Shown here in pieces: positions 1 to 13,170 of a stretch of 64,000 nucleotides of DNA (within the stretch, counting starts at the first letter, position 1; every line of letters begins with the position of its first letter). Both the position numbers and the translations under genes were made by a program. The stretch is from Colius striatus. Taxonomy: Eukaryota; Chordata; Aves; Coliiformes; Coliidae. The notes under the pieces were generated by a model. That model ran no database searches. It saw only the letters and a list, made by a program, of their open reading frames with translations, and was not told where the DNA came from. Where the stretch lies: positions 20,682,001 to 20,746,000 of the forward strand of contig NC_084763.1 in NCBI RefSeq assembly GCF_028858725.1, read 5' to 3'.

Positions 1-3000
1 GTGTACTTCGATTAACTCTTTGAAAAAAGCTACATGTTACCAGGCAGGAACTGACAGTCATTCTGCAATAGCATGGAAGTTTACAGTTTAGTCAGCAAAA
101 GTTTGCATGCTGGTGATTTCAGAAATGTTGGTCACCTCAGTACTTGAGAATCCATTCTTGATGGAGTCTCTTAGTTCTCTGGAATGGAAATTAAATGCAT
201 AGTTTCAGAGCTTGAATTTTACTTATTATTTGTCGTATTCATAGAACAATGATCTGAGTAAGGTCTCCACTGTGCAGTTAAGAACAGTTATGAACTCACA
301 ATAGGTTGTCCCTAACCCAACAAATTCACCAATGTGCTACCAATGTAAACCACACACTGGAAAATTCAAAGGATAGGGTATTTGTTTTGAGGAACTAACA
401 CAACTGGCCTTCTGATGCCATGGGAAGACACACATTGACCTTAGTAGGCTGTGTATCAAGCTGTAGTTTCAGCCATGCCAGAATAAGAGAAGGCAATACA
501 AAACATGAATGGTTGTTACTACTGTAACCTTAATATAGCATATTAAACTTTTATAGATGCATGGAGTAAAATCCTTAAGGACACATTTCTACGTGTACAT
601 GTTTATGATCAAATTTCAGTTATAGTTGCTAAAGAACTATAACAACTAGAAACAACACACGGCATAATCTTAGGTTGCACGGAATAAAAAAGCTGCTTGC
701 AACAGCATGCATCAGAGAAGAGCTTGTTTTATGAGGACAAGAAGCAATGCACTCTTGGTGTCAGTTCAGTCACAGTCTGGTCTAACCTCCACCAGACTGC
801 ATCTATATCCTCATATCTACCTATCTCCTGTATGTTTCTGTTAGTCTATAGCCTGCTCTGTACATTGAGAAACTAAGGTTCCTCATATGTCTTTTCCACT
901 GTCTTTTGGGAATGTAGGAGGTGAAGAGTATTCTTTCCACGGTATGACACATGCTCATGTCCCTGTGTTGTCAGTTGGAAGTAAATGCAGATCATTTAGA
1001 GCAATGTACTTCACCTGCTACAGGAAAACATGAATCCAGTTGAGCTACTTATATCACACTATGCTGGAAAAGTCAGATGGTGTATCTATATGTATCATAT
1101 GTCTATGCTATAGCAATAAGAACCAGAACAGATCTAGCTGGTTTTGTTTCTATTGTGACAATGTTGCTAGCTTGTGAAAGTTATTATGGGAAAACTCTCA
1201 TTGAATAATTTTCGTGGTGAATCACAGCTACTATGTTTGGAAAATGATTAGGTGATGTAGACCAGCATTTCTCAGCATTGTAGAGGCCAGTAATACTGTT
1301 GCAACATGTAATGACCAACATTCATTTCCACTTAAATAAGGAAGGAATCAAATAAACTGAGAGCAATACAAACAGAAAAAAAAAATGCATAGTTGGGTCT
1401 GATTGTTATTTGGTTTTAAATGAAAAGTGTGGAAGGAAATCCTTTGGGGTTTTAAAAATATCTTTTAGGCTCTCTGTTGATTTAAAGAAGCTGAAAACCT
1501 GTAGGCTCAGAAATACTTGCAGAAAGTTAAGCAAATGCCTGAATGCTTGCATATTTGCAAGGAGCTATTTAGTTGTCAAAATTAGCTGATAGTCTGCCTT
1601 TTAAAAGTAATGAACTATGTGCATATTTACACATTCTTTTCACAGAGAAACATAGACAGTATCATCTTCCTGTGAATCCCTATTTGCTGCAAGAAGTTTC
1701 AAGTGTCATCAGCAATTGGTAAAATTGGAATCAGTTTCTCTAGTGTTTAGCAGCTTCACTTAAAGCCATCCTACAGGATCTCTAAATGTCGGCAAGTTTA
1801 TTATTTCTCTTACAGGAAATAAACTTTGTGCTGTTCCTTTCTGAAAAGTTCTTTCTCTGCTGTGCTTTCCCATAAGCAGTGGTAGTAAAAGTACTTTAGA
1901 TACCAAAAGTCAAGTGTGCAATTTAAAAGTAAAAACAAGGAAAAAAGGGCAAAGTAACAGCCAGCTGTTTGTGCCCACTGTTCGCACAAAAACAGGATCC
2001 AGAAGCAGATATTTTCTGCAGTTCCACAAGGGGCTCATTCTGTGATGCTCACCATTGTTGCCATACATGCTGTTAGTTAAGCTACTCTTACAAGTTTTAC
2101 TGTAAAATTTCTACTCCAAATGTCTGTGAAGGGCAAATCATGATTAAATCAGTACCTTTGAGAGGTGGAAACCCTGAGGCCACATCAAAATTAGTCTTGT
2201 TGACCAATACATGATGGCTCAGGTTAAACTATGCTTCTCTGAGAACAACATTGCAAAGCGGCACAAAAGCAGAGGATTTTCTTTCCTCCTTGTTTGTATG
2301 GGAAAAAGTTACAGAGAAAAAATGAGTTACACTACGATGAGCTGGCTGCCTCATGGTTTGTTCTCAGTAACCAGAGAAAAGCTTTATCTGACCTTGTGGA
2401 TGTGTGGGGAGAGCTGTGAAAAAACACATATCACTGTGGTAGAGACTATACTCTGACTGCAAAAAGGTTAATCAAAGTTAGACCCAGGGCTCTAACCTGC
2501 CCTCTCTGGTTAATCCACATGATCATTTTATGAAGCGACTCTTGTTTTAGAGTACAAAGGGTTTGGTGCAGACATATTATGGAAGGTTGCAAATTGTCGT
2601 TAAATGATACAGAGGAGTTCGCAGTGAAGAAACTTTCTATTTCCTCCTTCCCACTCCCTGCTTCACAGTTTGCCTCCCCCTGGTTGTGCCAACACAAGTA
2701 GATGTTGGGCTGTGAAGTAAACCAGATCCCTGAAATGCTTCAAGTAAAAATAACCCTTCTGACTGTCTTACAACTGAAGTATTACTCTTGCAGAGCTCTT
2801 GGAGACCAATTTCAATATTTACTTTATTTAAAATAAATAAGACAAAAAATGATAAATTGTCTTATCAGAAAAACACTACTGCTAAGCATTATAAAGCATT
2901 GCATCCTGCCTTTTTCAATTCATAGATTTTTTTTCCAGCCAGAAAGGACTAAACATTATGAAGTTCTTTTGAAGTTCATGGAGAATAAATGATTCAAATT

Positions 3001-6000
3001 TTGAGTGAGAAGTAAAAAGTGACACCCTAAACTTACGACTATATTGGGAGGATACCTAAAAATACAAGACTGCTTATTTTAAAAAGAGATAGTGAGAGCT
3101 AACCTTAATAACAAGAAAACATGTAAGACCAAGTGTAAGTTTTTGAAAGATAATTTTATCCCACTTATGTATTACTGCTGCTTGGAAAGCTGTCTCTACC
3201 TAGTTTAGATAGATTGTTGAAAAACCTTCTAAATAGTAGACATGAAAAAGTGTTAATTTCATACAAGTGAAGCAGGGACAAAAGAATAAGCAGATTACCT
3301 AATAATCAATGTCTGTCTAAAGGCTTTGCAGGGATAACTAGAAGCCAGTGATCCATGCCATGCAAAAGAGCAGAAAGAGTTGGAAGATCATGGGACAGCT
3401 CCTTCAGTAAAACAGCAGTGGCATTTTTATTGCTAATTATTTGTATAACACACACTATATTGTAATTCTGACACTTTTACAAAATGCGTATTAGGCTATT
3501 TATGCTAAAACACTTTCTTCCTTAAAGAGTTGCCTGTGAAAGACAAGGTGTTCAGATATTAGCAGAAAAATCACTAAGAGTTTGCCCTTACCAGTGCTCT
3601 GGTAGAAAACATAGTCTCAAAGTGAATTTTAACTCTTAACCCAAATACTGAAACTTTCTGCTTTCAGTCTAGCATAGTTTCCTGGATTAGAGAGCACAGT
3701 TACAAAACACTTATTCTAGGAAATTTCTTTTTGATTCCTGCAGCCAAGGAAGCTCCAGCATCATTTTCTCATCTGCTTCTCCATTTCACTTACTTACTTG
3801 GACAACTTTCTCACCTCTGTTGGAATTCAAGGAACTTTTCACCGGCATTATTCTGACCATCTCTTTCTTTCCGCCCCATCACTATCAGTTTAGAGCCTCT
3901 CCTCCCTCATGGTAGGTAGCCAGGACTTACTTAGCTACAGAATATTAGTGGTGGGAAAAGCTCCACCAATTTCTAGAGAGATTTTAGAAGAACAACGAAA
4001 GATGCTCTGTATCTTTCAAGACAGAAAATAAGCCCAGATTTACTGAAACCTTCTAGATTGCGAGAAATTTCATAAGCCTAACAGAGTTTAAAGAGGAACA
4101 GAAAGAGCTTATCTGTGACACAACATAGTAACTAAGAAGCTTCACTGTTTAAGATTATGACTGTTCATCATTTTGTGTAACAGAACTATAACTTCTGAAA
4201 ATGTTAGTGTCATTTGAAAATCATTTCTTGCTGAGGTCTAATAACTTTTTCTTTGGAGTGTCATTTTACTCTTCGCATATTCATTAGGGCCTGGATCTCA
4301 GCCATAAATTCTAAGACCTAATCTAACATGAACAAAATAATGTTTAATTTTTTTTTTTAAACTAACTGAGATTGAAGCACTTGTATCGTCTTCAAATCTT
4401 TGGCTCAGTACCACATAGTTTCTACTTATTACATGAATATGCCCGTGGTTTTACTAAGCTCTATGTGTCTGATACCTTTCTTTCCCACATCCATACTCAC
4501 CAAAAATCTTTACAAAATGCTAATATAATCTGCAATGTTATGAAGGAAACATCAAATAAAGAGGCAAATTACATACATTCTATTTTAATTTCAGTGTCCT
4601 GTTGGACTTTATCTTTTTTAACTGTTTCGTTTTAGCACCTGTTACTTTAATCTGTGTTCTAGGCCTTTTCTGTCCATTATTACAATTTGGAGAAGGACAA
4701 GAGAACAGTGAAAGACTGGATTAAAAGGCACATTTACAACACCTTTTCTCTTGTTAGTTACATCCATGTAATTATAGCAAAACACTGAGTGGATACCACT
4801 TTGCCATGCACCTGAAGCATTTTTTGCTTGACAGTGCACTGATAGTTTAGTAACACAGCCCCTGCTGTGACTGACAGCTTGTTTTGGGCTAAATCACATA
4901 AAATTGAATAGATGGTGGCTATTGGCCAGTTTAGTCAAAGTTTATTTGGCAGAGCATATTAACCTTCATGAAGCTCTGCATTATTGCACAGCTCTGTGCA
5001 ATGCTGCTGTCTGCATCATAGGTTTACACTTAACTTAGCTATTAAGAGTAGCCAAAGGCAGTTCTGTAGAAAAGCAAATAATCACTGGAAAAGTTTTCTT
5101 TAGCAGCAATGAAGATTACATGTGCCAAGCACATCAATATAGAAGATGACTTGACAGAACTGCTAGTTTATTCAGTTTTCTTATGAAAGTTCTTTCTGGG
5201 GTAAAAGCTCAAACCTCATCTCACTCAAAAGAAAATTAGTCTGTAGTCTTATTTCTATCTTTAACACCTTGGGAAGGCAAAATAAATAAATTAATACTGT
5301 TACTCCAACACTTTTATTTGCTTTATTTAGTATCTTCCAAGAACCAGTTCAATGCCATCCAAATCTGCAAATTACTGACATGGAAAGCATTTAATTCTGT
5401 TGACTGGAAATGAAGCGTTTACCATATTTCTATTGAAGAAGCCAAATCTGAAGGTGATCCAATAAATTACATTAATGTAAGCTTCAGCCCAGAATCACAG
5501 GTGAGGCTAGTCATCAATCACCAGGGAGAGATGAGAAAATAAAATGAGAATGAGAAGTGGTTGGATGGAAACATGGTCTAAGTCCTGCCATCTGACCTGA
5601 TATGCAGAGCCCAGCCTTGATGGGAGCTGCTGTGTGAGCTTTCCAAAACAAGTTTGTGCCCTTCCCAGCACTTCCAGGATTGCAAGACTGGGGCTCCTAG
5701 CTGATCCGCTTAGATCCCGGGAAAGAGGAAACTGTCATACCACTTATATAACAATGCTTTACTCCAGGCACCTAGACCCATTCCAGTTCAAGGGGTAGTT
5801 AAATGTCGGAGCCCAGTATTCAATTACTTTGTCCAGAATTAAGCACTAAGTGTGTGGAATAATTTAGGGTAGCCAAGGTATCAGCCCAAGGCTGAAGGAT
5901 ATGGCAGAGGCACTACAGGGCAGCTGTGCCGTTCTGCTACAGTAGCTGCAGGCCAGGCAAGTGACACAAGGGTATCTCAAATGGCACTAGACTCCTACAT

Positions 6001-6700
6001 TCAGACAACTGATCTGAGAGTCTGATTTCTCTGTATAGCTTACAGGAAGATGTAGGCACCTGCATCGGTTAGTTCAGGGCACTGAAGTTAGACAACATGA
6101 TTACAGCCCTCAGGAAGCATTGATAGAGGCAGGTGGTCTTGCCCATTTACCTTTGCAAAGACATCATCTCCTCAAGTGTCAGTGACCTGCCACCTCTGCC
6201 AGAAGACTAAGATGTGACTGATGTGGTCCTTTCCATCCAAAGATGAGATGGAATGGTGTGGTCCTTTTCCCCCTGCTATCACCTGTCCTTTTCCAGGAGG
6301 GAACTTTACTGAAGCAAGGCAAGGACAAAACTTTGCCTAATGCTGAAAACTGCAGCTTCAGGCTGTCTTAATCCAGGATTCTGTCTCTCAGCTGTTCTGC
6401 CTAGCCTCTCTCTTGACTGCCAAAACAATCCACATGGGGTGGAGGATAGGTTTGTGCAGAAAGGTAGGGAAAATCTCTCCCTTTAAAAATGCTAGGATGG
6501 TGAAAAGGGTACATCTGTTGAGCATGGCTTCTGGCAGATTCAAATGTCCAATTCAAATGAAGCAAAATCAGAGCCTGCAGCATGGATCAGTATCTTCCAT
6601 GTGAGTGTCCTAATAACCTCTAGGTTACTGGCTTCTTTGGAGTTAGCTTAGAACACTTGTTTCATCCTGATACAAAGAGGGAAATTTCTGAAATTTTGGC
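1..6700. other. AT-rich intergenic sequence, no gene recognised
   Basis: No open frame here reads like a known protein, and the longest frames (80-90 codons) have no protein-like composition or convincing splice sites. Short homopolymers occur (A-run near 1376-1385, T-run near 4350-4358). A slightly GC-richer stretch lies around 5560-6300 but has no CpG clustering. In mammals the region upstream of SATB1 is a gene desert towards KCNH8, which fits this emptiness; that synteny is recalled knowledge and was not tested here. Confidence 0.6.
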
Positions 6701-7026
6701 AGGATAGTAAAACCACCCAGCTACAGTCTCAAGGCATGCGCCCTCTCTCCATGGGAGGTGAGCAATCGTGCTCCACACTGTTCCCTCAGGTACTGGCCCT
6801 GCTCCACAGGCTGATAAAGAGGGATAATAGGTCTATGGCCCCACCTCTTTCCTCTGCCTTTTTGACATCCTTCTCCCCAAATCTGAGTGACAACAAAGGC
6901 TAGTAATGTAATTCTTAGGCTGCCTGGGACACCCACAAGGCAGCCTGTCAGGTTCTGCATGGATGCCAGGGCTCGACTGGGAGCAGATCCTCCACAGCAC
7001 AAACAGCTTTGGAGACTCAAAAGTGA

Positions 7027-7028
<2 letters not shown>

Positions 7029-7057
<29 letters not shown>
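7029..7057. repeat. Poly(T) run, 29 bases
   Basis: An uninterrupted T run on the + strand. It could be a simple homopolymer or the poly(A) tail of an old minus-strand retrocopy whose body would lie to the right. No AATAAA-type signal is seen on the minus strand just before it, and no target-site duplication was found, so the retrocopy reading is weak. Confidence 0.9.
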
Positions 7058-7621
7058 CCCAGACAATGGATTACCTTAATTACTCTGGGGTCCAGCATTT
7101 CCTTCCTACCCTGCCATCCCTATCCTGCATGACTTGTCCCCTAAGGGTATCTGCCAAACCTCACCTGTTGTAAGGGTAGGAAAGAGGGGGAAATTAAAGA
7201 GACATTGAGCAGCCTCACACAAAGCAGAAAGATAATGACTGCTCCAGCCAGTGCTGGCAATCGCTCTGCAAACTTCCCCACACAGCACTGCCAATGTAGC
7301 TCGCTCCTGACTGCGACACACCTGCTTGCTGAGAGCTGTGTTGCTCCGTGCCAGGGCTGCCCACCGCACCGGCTGCCTGCGACCGTGCTGCTCTGGGCTC
7401 CGAGGCAGTACGTATGGCAGAGGGGAATCAAACAGCCCCGTTTGCTCCATTTTTGCATGCAAAGAGCCAAAATTAGACCTATATCTCTCAGTTTTGATGT
7501 AGTAACCCACCCTTCCACATCCTTACTGCGAGTATATGCTATATACCAAACCAGGAAGTCGCACTCTTCTGTCCGCAACATCTTCTACATGATTTGCACA
7601 ACATCACTGAGCTCATTTTAG
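7058..7621. other. GC-richer patch with overlapping open frames, no gene recognised
   Basis: Base composition rises relative to the flanks, and stop codons are scarce on both strands. Open frames of about 134-146 codons exist on the minus strand (7106-7581) and about 138 codons on the plus strand (7205-7621). None resembles a protein I know, and having long frames on both strands at once is the usual result of raised GC. It could be an old retroposed fragment next to the poly(T) run or an undefined regulatory patch. Confidence 0.35.
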
Positions 7622-8596
7622 GAGAATTCATTGCTGGAAAATGATTTTCAGTGAATGTTTTATTAATCAACACATGTCAAATCATATCTGCAGGGAAAAA
7701 AAAAGCAAAAAGAAACCCAAACAAAAACAATAGAACAATTATTGCTTGAAGATTCTGATTGCCTATAAATTATAACTCTATTCAGTTCCATGACAATTTA
7801 TGTTTTCATTTATGAAACCATTCTTGTTATTAAGTTTCAGTCTTGTTTACTGGGGGAAGTAGGAATACACCAAGCCAACAAATCATTTTAAACCATGTCT
7901 TGAAAACCTAGGGTTATGGCACACGAGACATGTTTATTATCACTGTTTTAGAGCACATGATAAGTTTAAAATGGGGCCCTATTTCAAAAGACAGGGTTTG
8001 GTGAGGACAAGGCAACTTAACATGACCACAGTTCCTAATGTAAAAGTGTCAATGTGCTTGGTATATTCATAATGTGTTTATTCTCATTACAGTTTTCAAT
8101 TTGTCAGTGTTTTACTGGCATGCAACCACAGAGCATAGACTGCTATTGCTGGTTAACCTTGTTATTGCAGACAAGTTACAAGTCCTGACAAGAGTTTGAT
8201 AACTGTGCCTACTTATTTTAAGCCATACATGAGGAAAGGGTAGGAGGTTCAAAGTAACTTAAGCTTTCCTGTGTGACTCTCCATATGATCACTCAAAGTT
8301 ACTGTAAATATAAAAGCAGAAGTGCCTGATCGCTGGTTTGTCACTATGACACTAAACAAAAAGGTAATCGAAAAACAGAATCAAACATGAGGCTGAAGTT
8401 ACAAAAGTGTAAAACCTTGGAGCCTCAATCCTCTAAAGCAAATGTGTGGATTTAGTCACTTGATACAGGTATTTGCAGGATGGAGAAATCACTGACTTGC
8501 AAACAATCTTTTCTGGGATCTAAATCCCAGAAGAAACAGTGACCAAACAGGTAAAGAGTGGAAATTGCTTTTTCTTATGGAAAAAAATATGCTTTT

Positions 8597-8617
8597 CTCC
8601 TCCTCCTCCTCCTCCTC
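8597..8617. repeat. (CTC)7 microsatellite
   Basis: Seven perfect CTC units followed by a degenerate tail with more TCC units to about 8628. Pure pyrimidine strand. Confidence 0.9.
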
Positions 8618-9121
8618 ATCTTCCTCCTGACATATTTACTGCCTATTCATCAGTCTCTATCCCTTGTTTTATCCTGTTGTATCCTGTAAACTTGTTGGGT
8701 CAGAATAATCTTTTTTCCATTAAATTAAAAATAACAAAATAGCTTAAAAAAAATAAAATAAAAAAAAATCCTCCAGTGCTGATGCTTGACTGAGGCCACA
8801 TATCACTGCTGGGGTACAAATACAATGTAACTATTTGACTAAATGCTCCACTGCAATTAAATAATAAATATATAGTGGTGGAGGAACAAAAGAAAAAAGT
8901 TTAGGCAATTCCTGGGTGCAATTCCACGGATCATGAGAAATCAGATAATTCTCTTGCATCTCTCCAGAAAGAGACATCTAAATAAAATCTTTTTGATATT
9001 CAGAGATGTTTGCCATGTGCTGTCCTTTAAAACAGAGAATCTTGGACAGGCAGCCCTACAATTAAAAGATTCATTTCGCGTTTATATTTTGTCATCCAAG
9101 CTAGACAGTCATGAAACTGCC

Positions 9122-9202
9122 AAAAAAAAAAAAAAGAAGAAGAAAAGAAAAAGGAAAAAAAGGAAAAAAAGAGAGAAGGTAAAACAAACAAAAAAAAAAA
9201 GG
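9122..9202. repeat. A/G-rich low-complexity tract
   Basis: Starts with 14 A's and continues as AAG, AAAG and GGAAAA units to about 9202, nearly pure purine on the + strand. Probably a decayed poly(A)/GAAA simple repeat. Confidence 0.85.
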
Positions 9203-9538
9203 ACAAGTGATCGATCTTTAACAAGCATCTGCCAGTGGCCATTTTTACATCAATTCTGATTGTTGTCCTGCTGTGGAGAGTAGTGGTACTTCCCTGTGTA
9301 TACCTTTGGTTTGAGCAGAACTTCCTTATCATTAAGGTCCATTAGTGTTCATTATGTCCTACAACATGAGCAGCCGACATATGGGAGGCAGCACAGAGAG
9401 AAACAGGATTTTGTTCCCAAACAGCATCTGACGTGGCTTGGAAATCCTGCTTCTTCAGTCCAAGAGCACACTGCCTCTGAAAAGACAGTGTTATGCACAT
9501 TGCTTTATATCAATGAAGTTCCATTTTACCATAAAATT

Positions 9539-9561
9539 AAAAAAAAAAAAAAAAAAAAAAA
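9539..9561. repeat. Poly(A) run, 23 bases
   Basis: Uninterrupted A run after ATAAAATT. It might mark the 3' end of an old + strand retroposon, but no recognisable body is seen to its left. Confidence 0.9.
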
Positions 9562-11933
9562 GCAGCTAAACTCATAGAGCTGTGAAGCTGCTGTAAAATT
9601 AAGAAAATCCTTTTCTCATTCATCTTTCAATTTTCCCTCAAATTAGATGGAAAGTAGAGACAGCTACTGGCTTCACCCTCACCCATCTCCACTCTATCAT
9701 TAAACCACGTTAAACCAAGACTGATTTAAAACAACAGTAACTTCTCTGTTATCAGACATCTACAAGTTTTTCAGTCTGCAATTTCACCTCACATGAATAG
9801 ATAATGCAGACTTCACATGCTTCAAAAAGTTAGAATCATTTTAATCAACTATTTCTAATGTGACTACATTTTTGAGAACACACATTTCTTTCAAATGTGT
9901 TTCCAAGAGAAATAATGCTTCTAAGACATATTCTAACACTTCTTTTCCCAAAAAAATACAGTAGAATTATGCTTTAATTATTTGAAGTCTTTAAAAGCTG
10001 CTTATTTTCTTCTTTCAAATCTGTATTGACCCAAGTTTGGTTTTAAAAACAAAAAAAATCAATTCAATCTGCCCACTTCTGCATTTGTTATTTGCAGTGC
10101 TATAGATGTTCTGCACTAGGCTTCTCTACCTCAGAGTAAAAATTTCCTACAACATTTCACAAAACTTCAAAACGGAACACCTACTCTTCTGATAAAATAT
10201 TTGCTTAGGAAAAAACCCTCCCCTTTCAGTACAAGTTCTTTGGTGCCAATTTTGCCACCTTGGTAAATATTTACAGATGACTCAGAAGCCTCTGGAAAAA
10301 GACTTTGGATTGGGAGGCTGACTGAAGCACTGATAGTAATATGCTTATTCATGTTTCACTTGCTGACCTTGTATCTGCTGCTTTTATGGGAAAATCAAAT
10401 GCTTTTCATTATTACATGCAATTTCTGTCCTATATTTCAAGCCACATCTAAACTCTACTTCTTGAGGCTCATGCTAATGTGTAAACAGAACGTTTCTTTA
10501 TGAATCATACAGAGATGTCAGCACCATGAGTCTTGCGTAAAGTTCACACACTTGATAAACCTAAACCTTAAGGGACTTTTTGTTGGGTCTGTGAGAGTAA
10601 AATGGCACGTTTCAATCGATTCTGCTTCAATTTAGTGCACAAAAATCCTTATTTTTATACTCTGATACACTTCAGTATCAGGAGGTGAAACATCAAGAGC
10701 AGCAAGGAATAAAGGGGGTCATGGACATTCCTACAAAACAAATATACTTTATTGTACCTGAGATGCTATGCCAGGGTTAATCTCATTTTTAGCTCTGTGG
10801 CTGACAGTCCATAGGGACTGTGATGTCTCCACACAGCTATGTTATATAGGTGACCTGTGCTGCTGTCATTGAGCCAATACATTGACATGGCAGCTCACTG
10901 GTTTTTAAAAACATTGTAGTTTAATTAAGATTAATTGTTTTCTTTTTTAAAATGAAGTCACAAGGAGAAATTAACAACTGACATTAATACTATGAGGCCC
11001 ACCACCACAGAATTCTTGCCCACCTAATTGATTACAGTTATTCATACTTTGAAAATGCAAGCTGAGTTTTCTTAACTTGTTTCATCTCAGGATCAAAACA
11101 GGATTCAACAAGGTTCTCCGAATGAAAAAAAAAAAACAAAAAGTCATATACTCTCAGTTGAAATCCTTATATTGCTCTTCAAGAGGCCAAGTCATTTCAC
11201 ATACACCAATCCCGGTCCCCTCGATGCAGACCTTTCAGGTGTCAGATTGACATACTTCCCTTACCTATATCAGAATAAAAAGAAACAAGCTTTAAAACAA
11301 GAAAAGCATTTGCTCAGTTTTCTTTTTCCACATTTTAGGTTTGGAAAGATGTGATAGAGAAACTCTAAAGGAAAACAAGACAGGAGAAATCATGGCTAAA
11401 TGATTAACATTCTTACTATTACAGTCACAAGGGTTGATGGACTGAGGGCAGGCTCCTCATAATAAGGTGAGGTATATAGGACACGACAGAGAAGGGTTTG
11501 AGTGGACAGTAATACAAGTGTTACAAAGTAAAAAGGTGAGTTATATTCCCATCAGTGTGTGACCTGCTGACATGGTTTTACACAGCACTACTCTCACTTA
11601 AAATGTCTTAAAACACAGTAGTTAGCCTGGATTGTAGCCTATCTCATTTTTCTAGTATTAACAACTAGGACTGCAGGAAGCTATGAAAAACAAGTGCAAA
11701 CCAATATGGGAATACCTCTATGGTTTGTGGACAGACTGCTCAATTTATTGCAAAGGTGTCAACTGTGACATCCTCTTGTATGTTGGAAAGGGTAACGGGA
11801 TTAACCTGTAGCAGTATCATAGTTGAAGTGTGCAAGAACAGGCTGATAATCAGAATCAGCACAAATATTTTATTTTTCCAATTTAAAATAGTTGAAAGCA
11901 ATAGAAACAAGTGTCTGGTGCCAAAATTAATTT

Positions 11934-11969
11934 AAAAAAAAAAAAAAAAAAAAGAAAGAAAGAAAGAAT
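11934..11969. repeat. Poly(A) grading into (GAAA)n
   Basis: Twenty A's followed by about four AAAG units, a common form of decayed poly(A) microsatellite. Confidence 0.9.
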
Positions 11970-12389
11970 ATCACTCCAGCACGGAATTCATCAGCCAGCT
12001 CTCAAATTTGAGCCCAAACATTACTGACAATTCTTTAAAAAAAAAGTTCAGTAACATATTTTTTAAAAATTCAAATGCTTCTGCAATTACTATTTGCATC
12101 CAGATCACAAAGAAGTATCAGAAAGTGAAGGGAACAGTCTGGCAGTCCTGCTGAGCAAGAGGAAAATACAATGAGAGCTAGAAGACTCATGAAAACAAAC
12201 AACTCCTCCCAATTCTGTTTTTTGGTGGGTGATTATTTTTTTTCCACATTTCTCCAAACAAGAAATTATAAAGAGTGTTCATGTATTGAGGGTCTGAGAG
12301 ATTCTTCTCAATGCTGGTTATTAGAATACTATTTTTTCCTACTTGCTGAGAGCGTCCTCTCAAACTCACTGAAATCAAAGGCACACTCA

Positions 12390-13170
12390 CCCCGTTTTCT
12401 GCGGCAGCTGTGGAGAGCTGTATGTGTCTGTGTGGCAGGAGACAAGCTAGTTACTGAGCCCGAGACTTGATAGCATGGCCAGGCAGCAGCTTGTCACCAT
12501 GGTCTGCAGGGAGGAAAGACAGAGGGAGATACCTGAGAGGTTCCCGGGGCGAGATCGGAGCGAGGACTGTGGCTCTGGAGGCAGAGATAGGCACAGGTGT
12601 CCACAGCCGGAGCGCCAGAGGGAGGGTCACCTCGCCAGCGTGGGCCCAGATGGCACTGCACATGGCTCTACTCTTGCCGGAGCTGTGGCCACTGAGGCAG
12701 CACCTAAGGTCATGGCCAGGCTTGGCAGAGACCTTATGGAGCTCCCTCCCCCTGCAGTTGCTTGTATTTGGAAGGCCAGTGGCATTGCAAACAACAAGCT
12801 GTTCTCTCCCGATCCGGGAAGGGCTACCAGGTGACCTTCCAGAAAACAGTGCCCACTAGCCTTTGCCCTGGGATGAGAGACTTGTATGCTCCATTCAAAA
12901 AACAAAACAAAACAAAAAGCAAAAGCAAAACAAACCACAATGGTGCTTCTTCACCTATCCCAAAATTACAGGTGCAGGGTCATCGTTCCTTGCCTGTGAT
13001 GCCACTGCAGCATCATTTGCCTCATGATACACACTCAAAGCAGCCAAGAAACATCAGACCTACGCTCAGAGGTGGTAGCTCTCACCAGGCAGGTGCTGCT
13101 CACTGGGCACTGAGTTGGCACCAGTACTTGTCAAGGGGCCTCACTGTAGGGGAGCTTGGCCAGTAGATGT
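12390..13170. other. GC-richer patch with overlapping open frames, no gene recognised
   Basis: A local rise in G and C inside AT-rich surroundings. A 119-codon frame starts at an ATG at 12475 with a good initiation context (A at -3, G at +4), and a second + strand frame of 130 codons overlaps it. The predicted peptide is rich in Arg, Glu and Gly and has no domain I recognise. A CAAAA/AAAGC simple stretch lies near 12896-12932. It may be an exon of a non-coding RNA, an undescribed avian repeat or a regulatory element; nothing seen decides between these. Confidence 0.3.

Larger units (their letters stand above)
7622..12389. other. AT-rich intergenic sequence with simple repeats
   Basis: No gene recognised. 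The stretch is broken up by A-rich and pyrimidine-rich low-complexity tracts, listed separately. Open frames crossing those tracts read as runs of lysine or phenylalanine and are artefacts. Confidence 0.6.
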
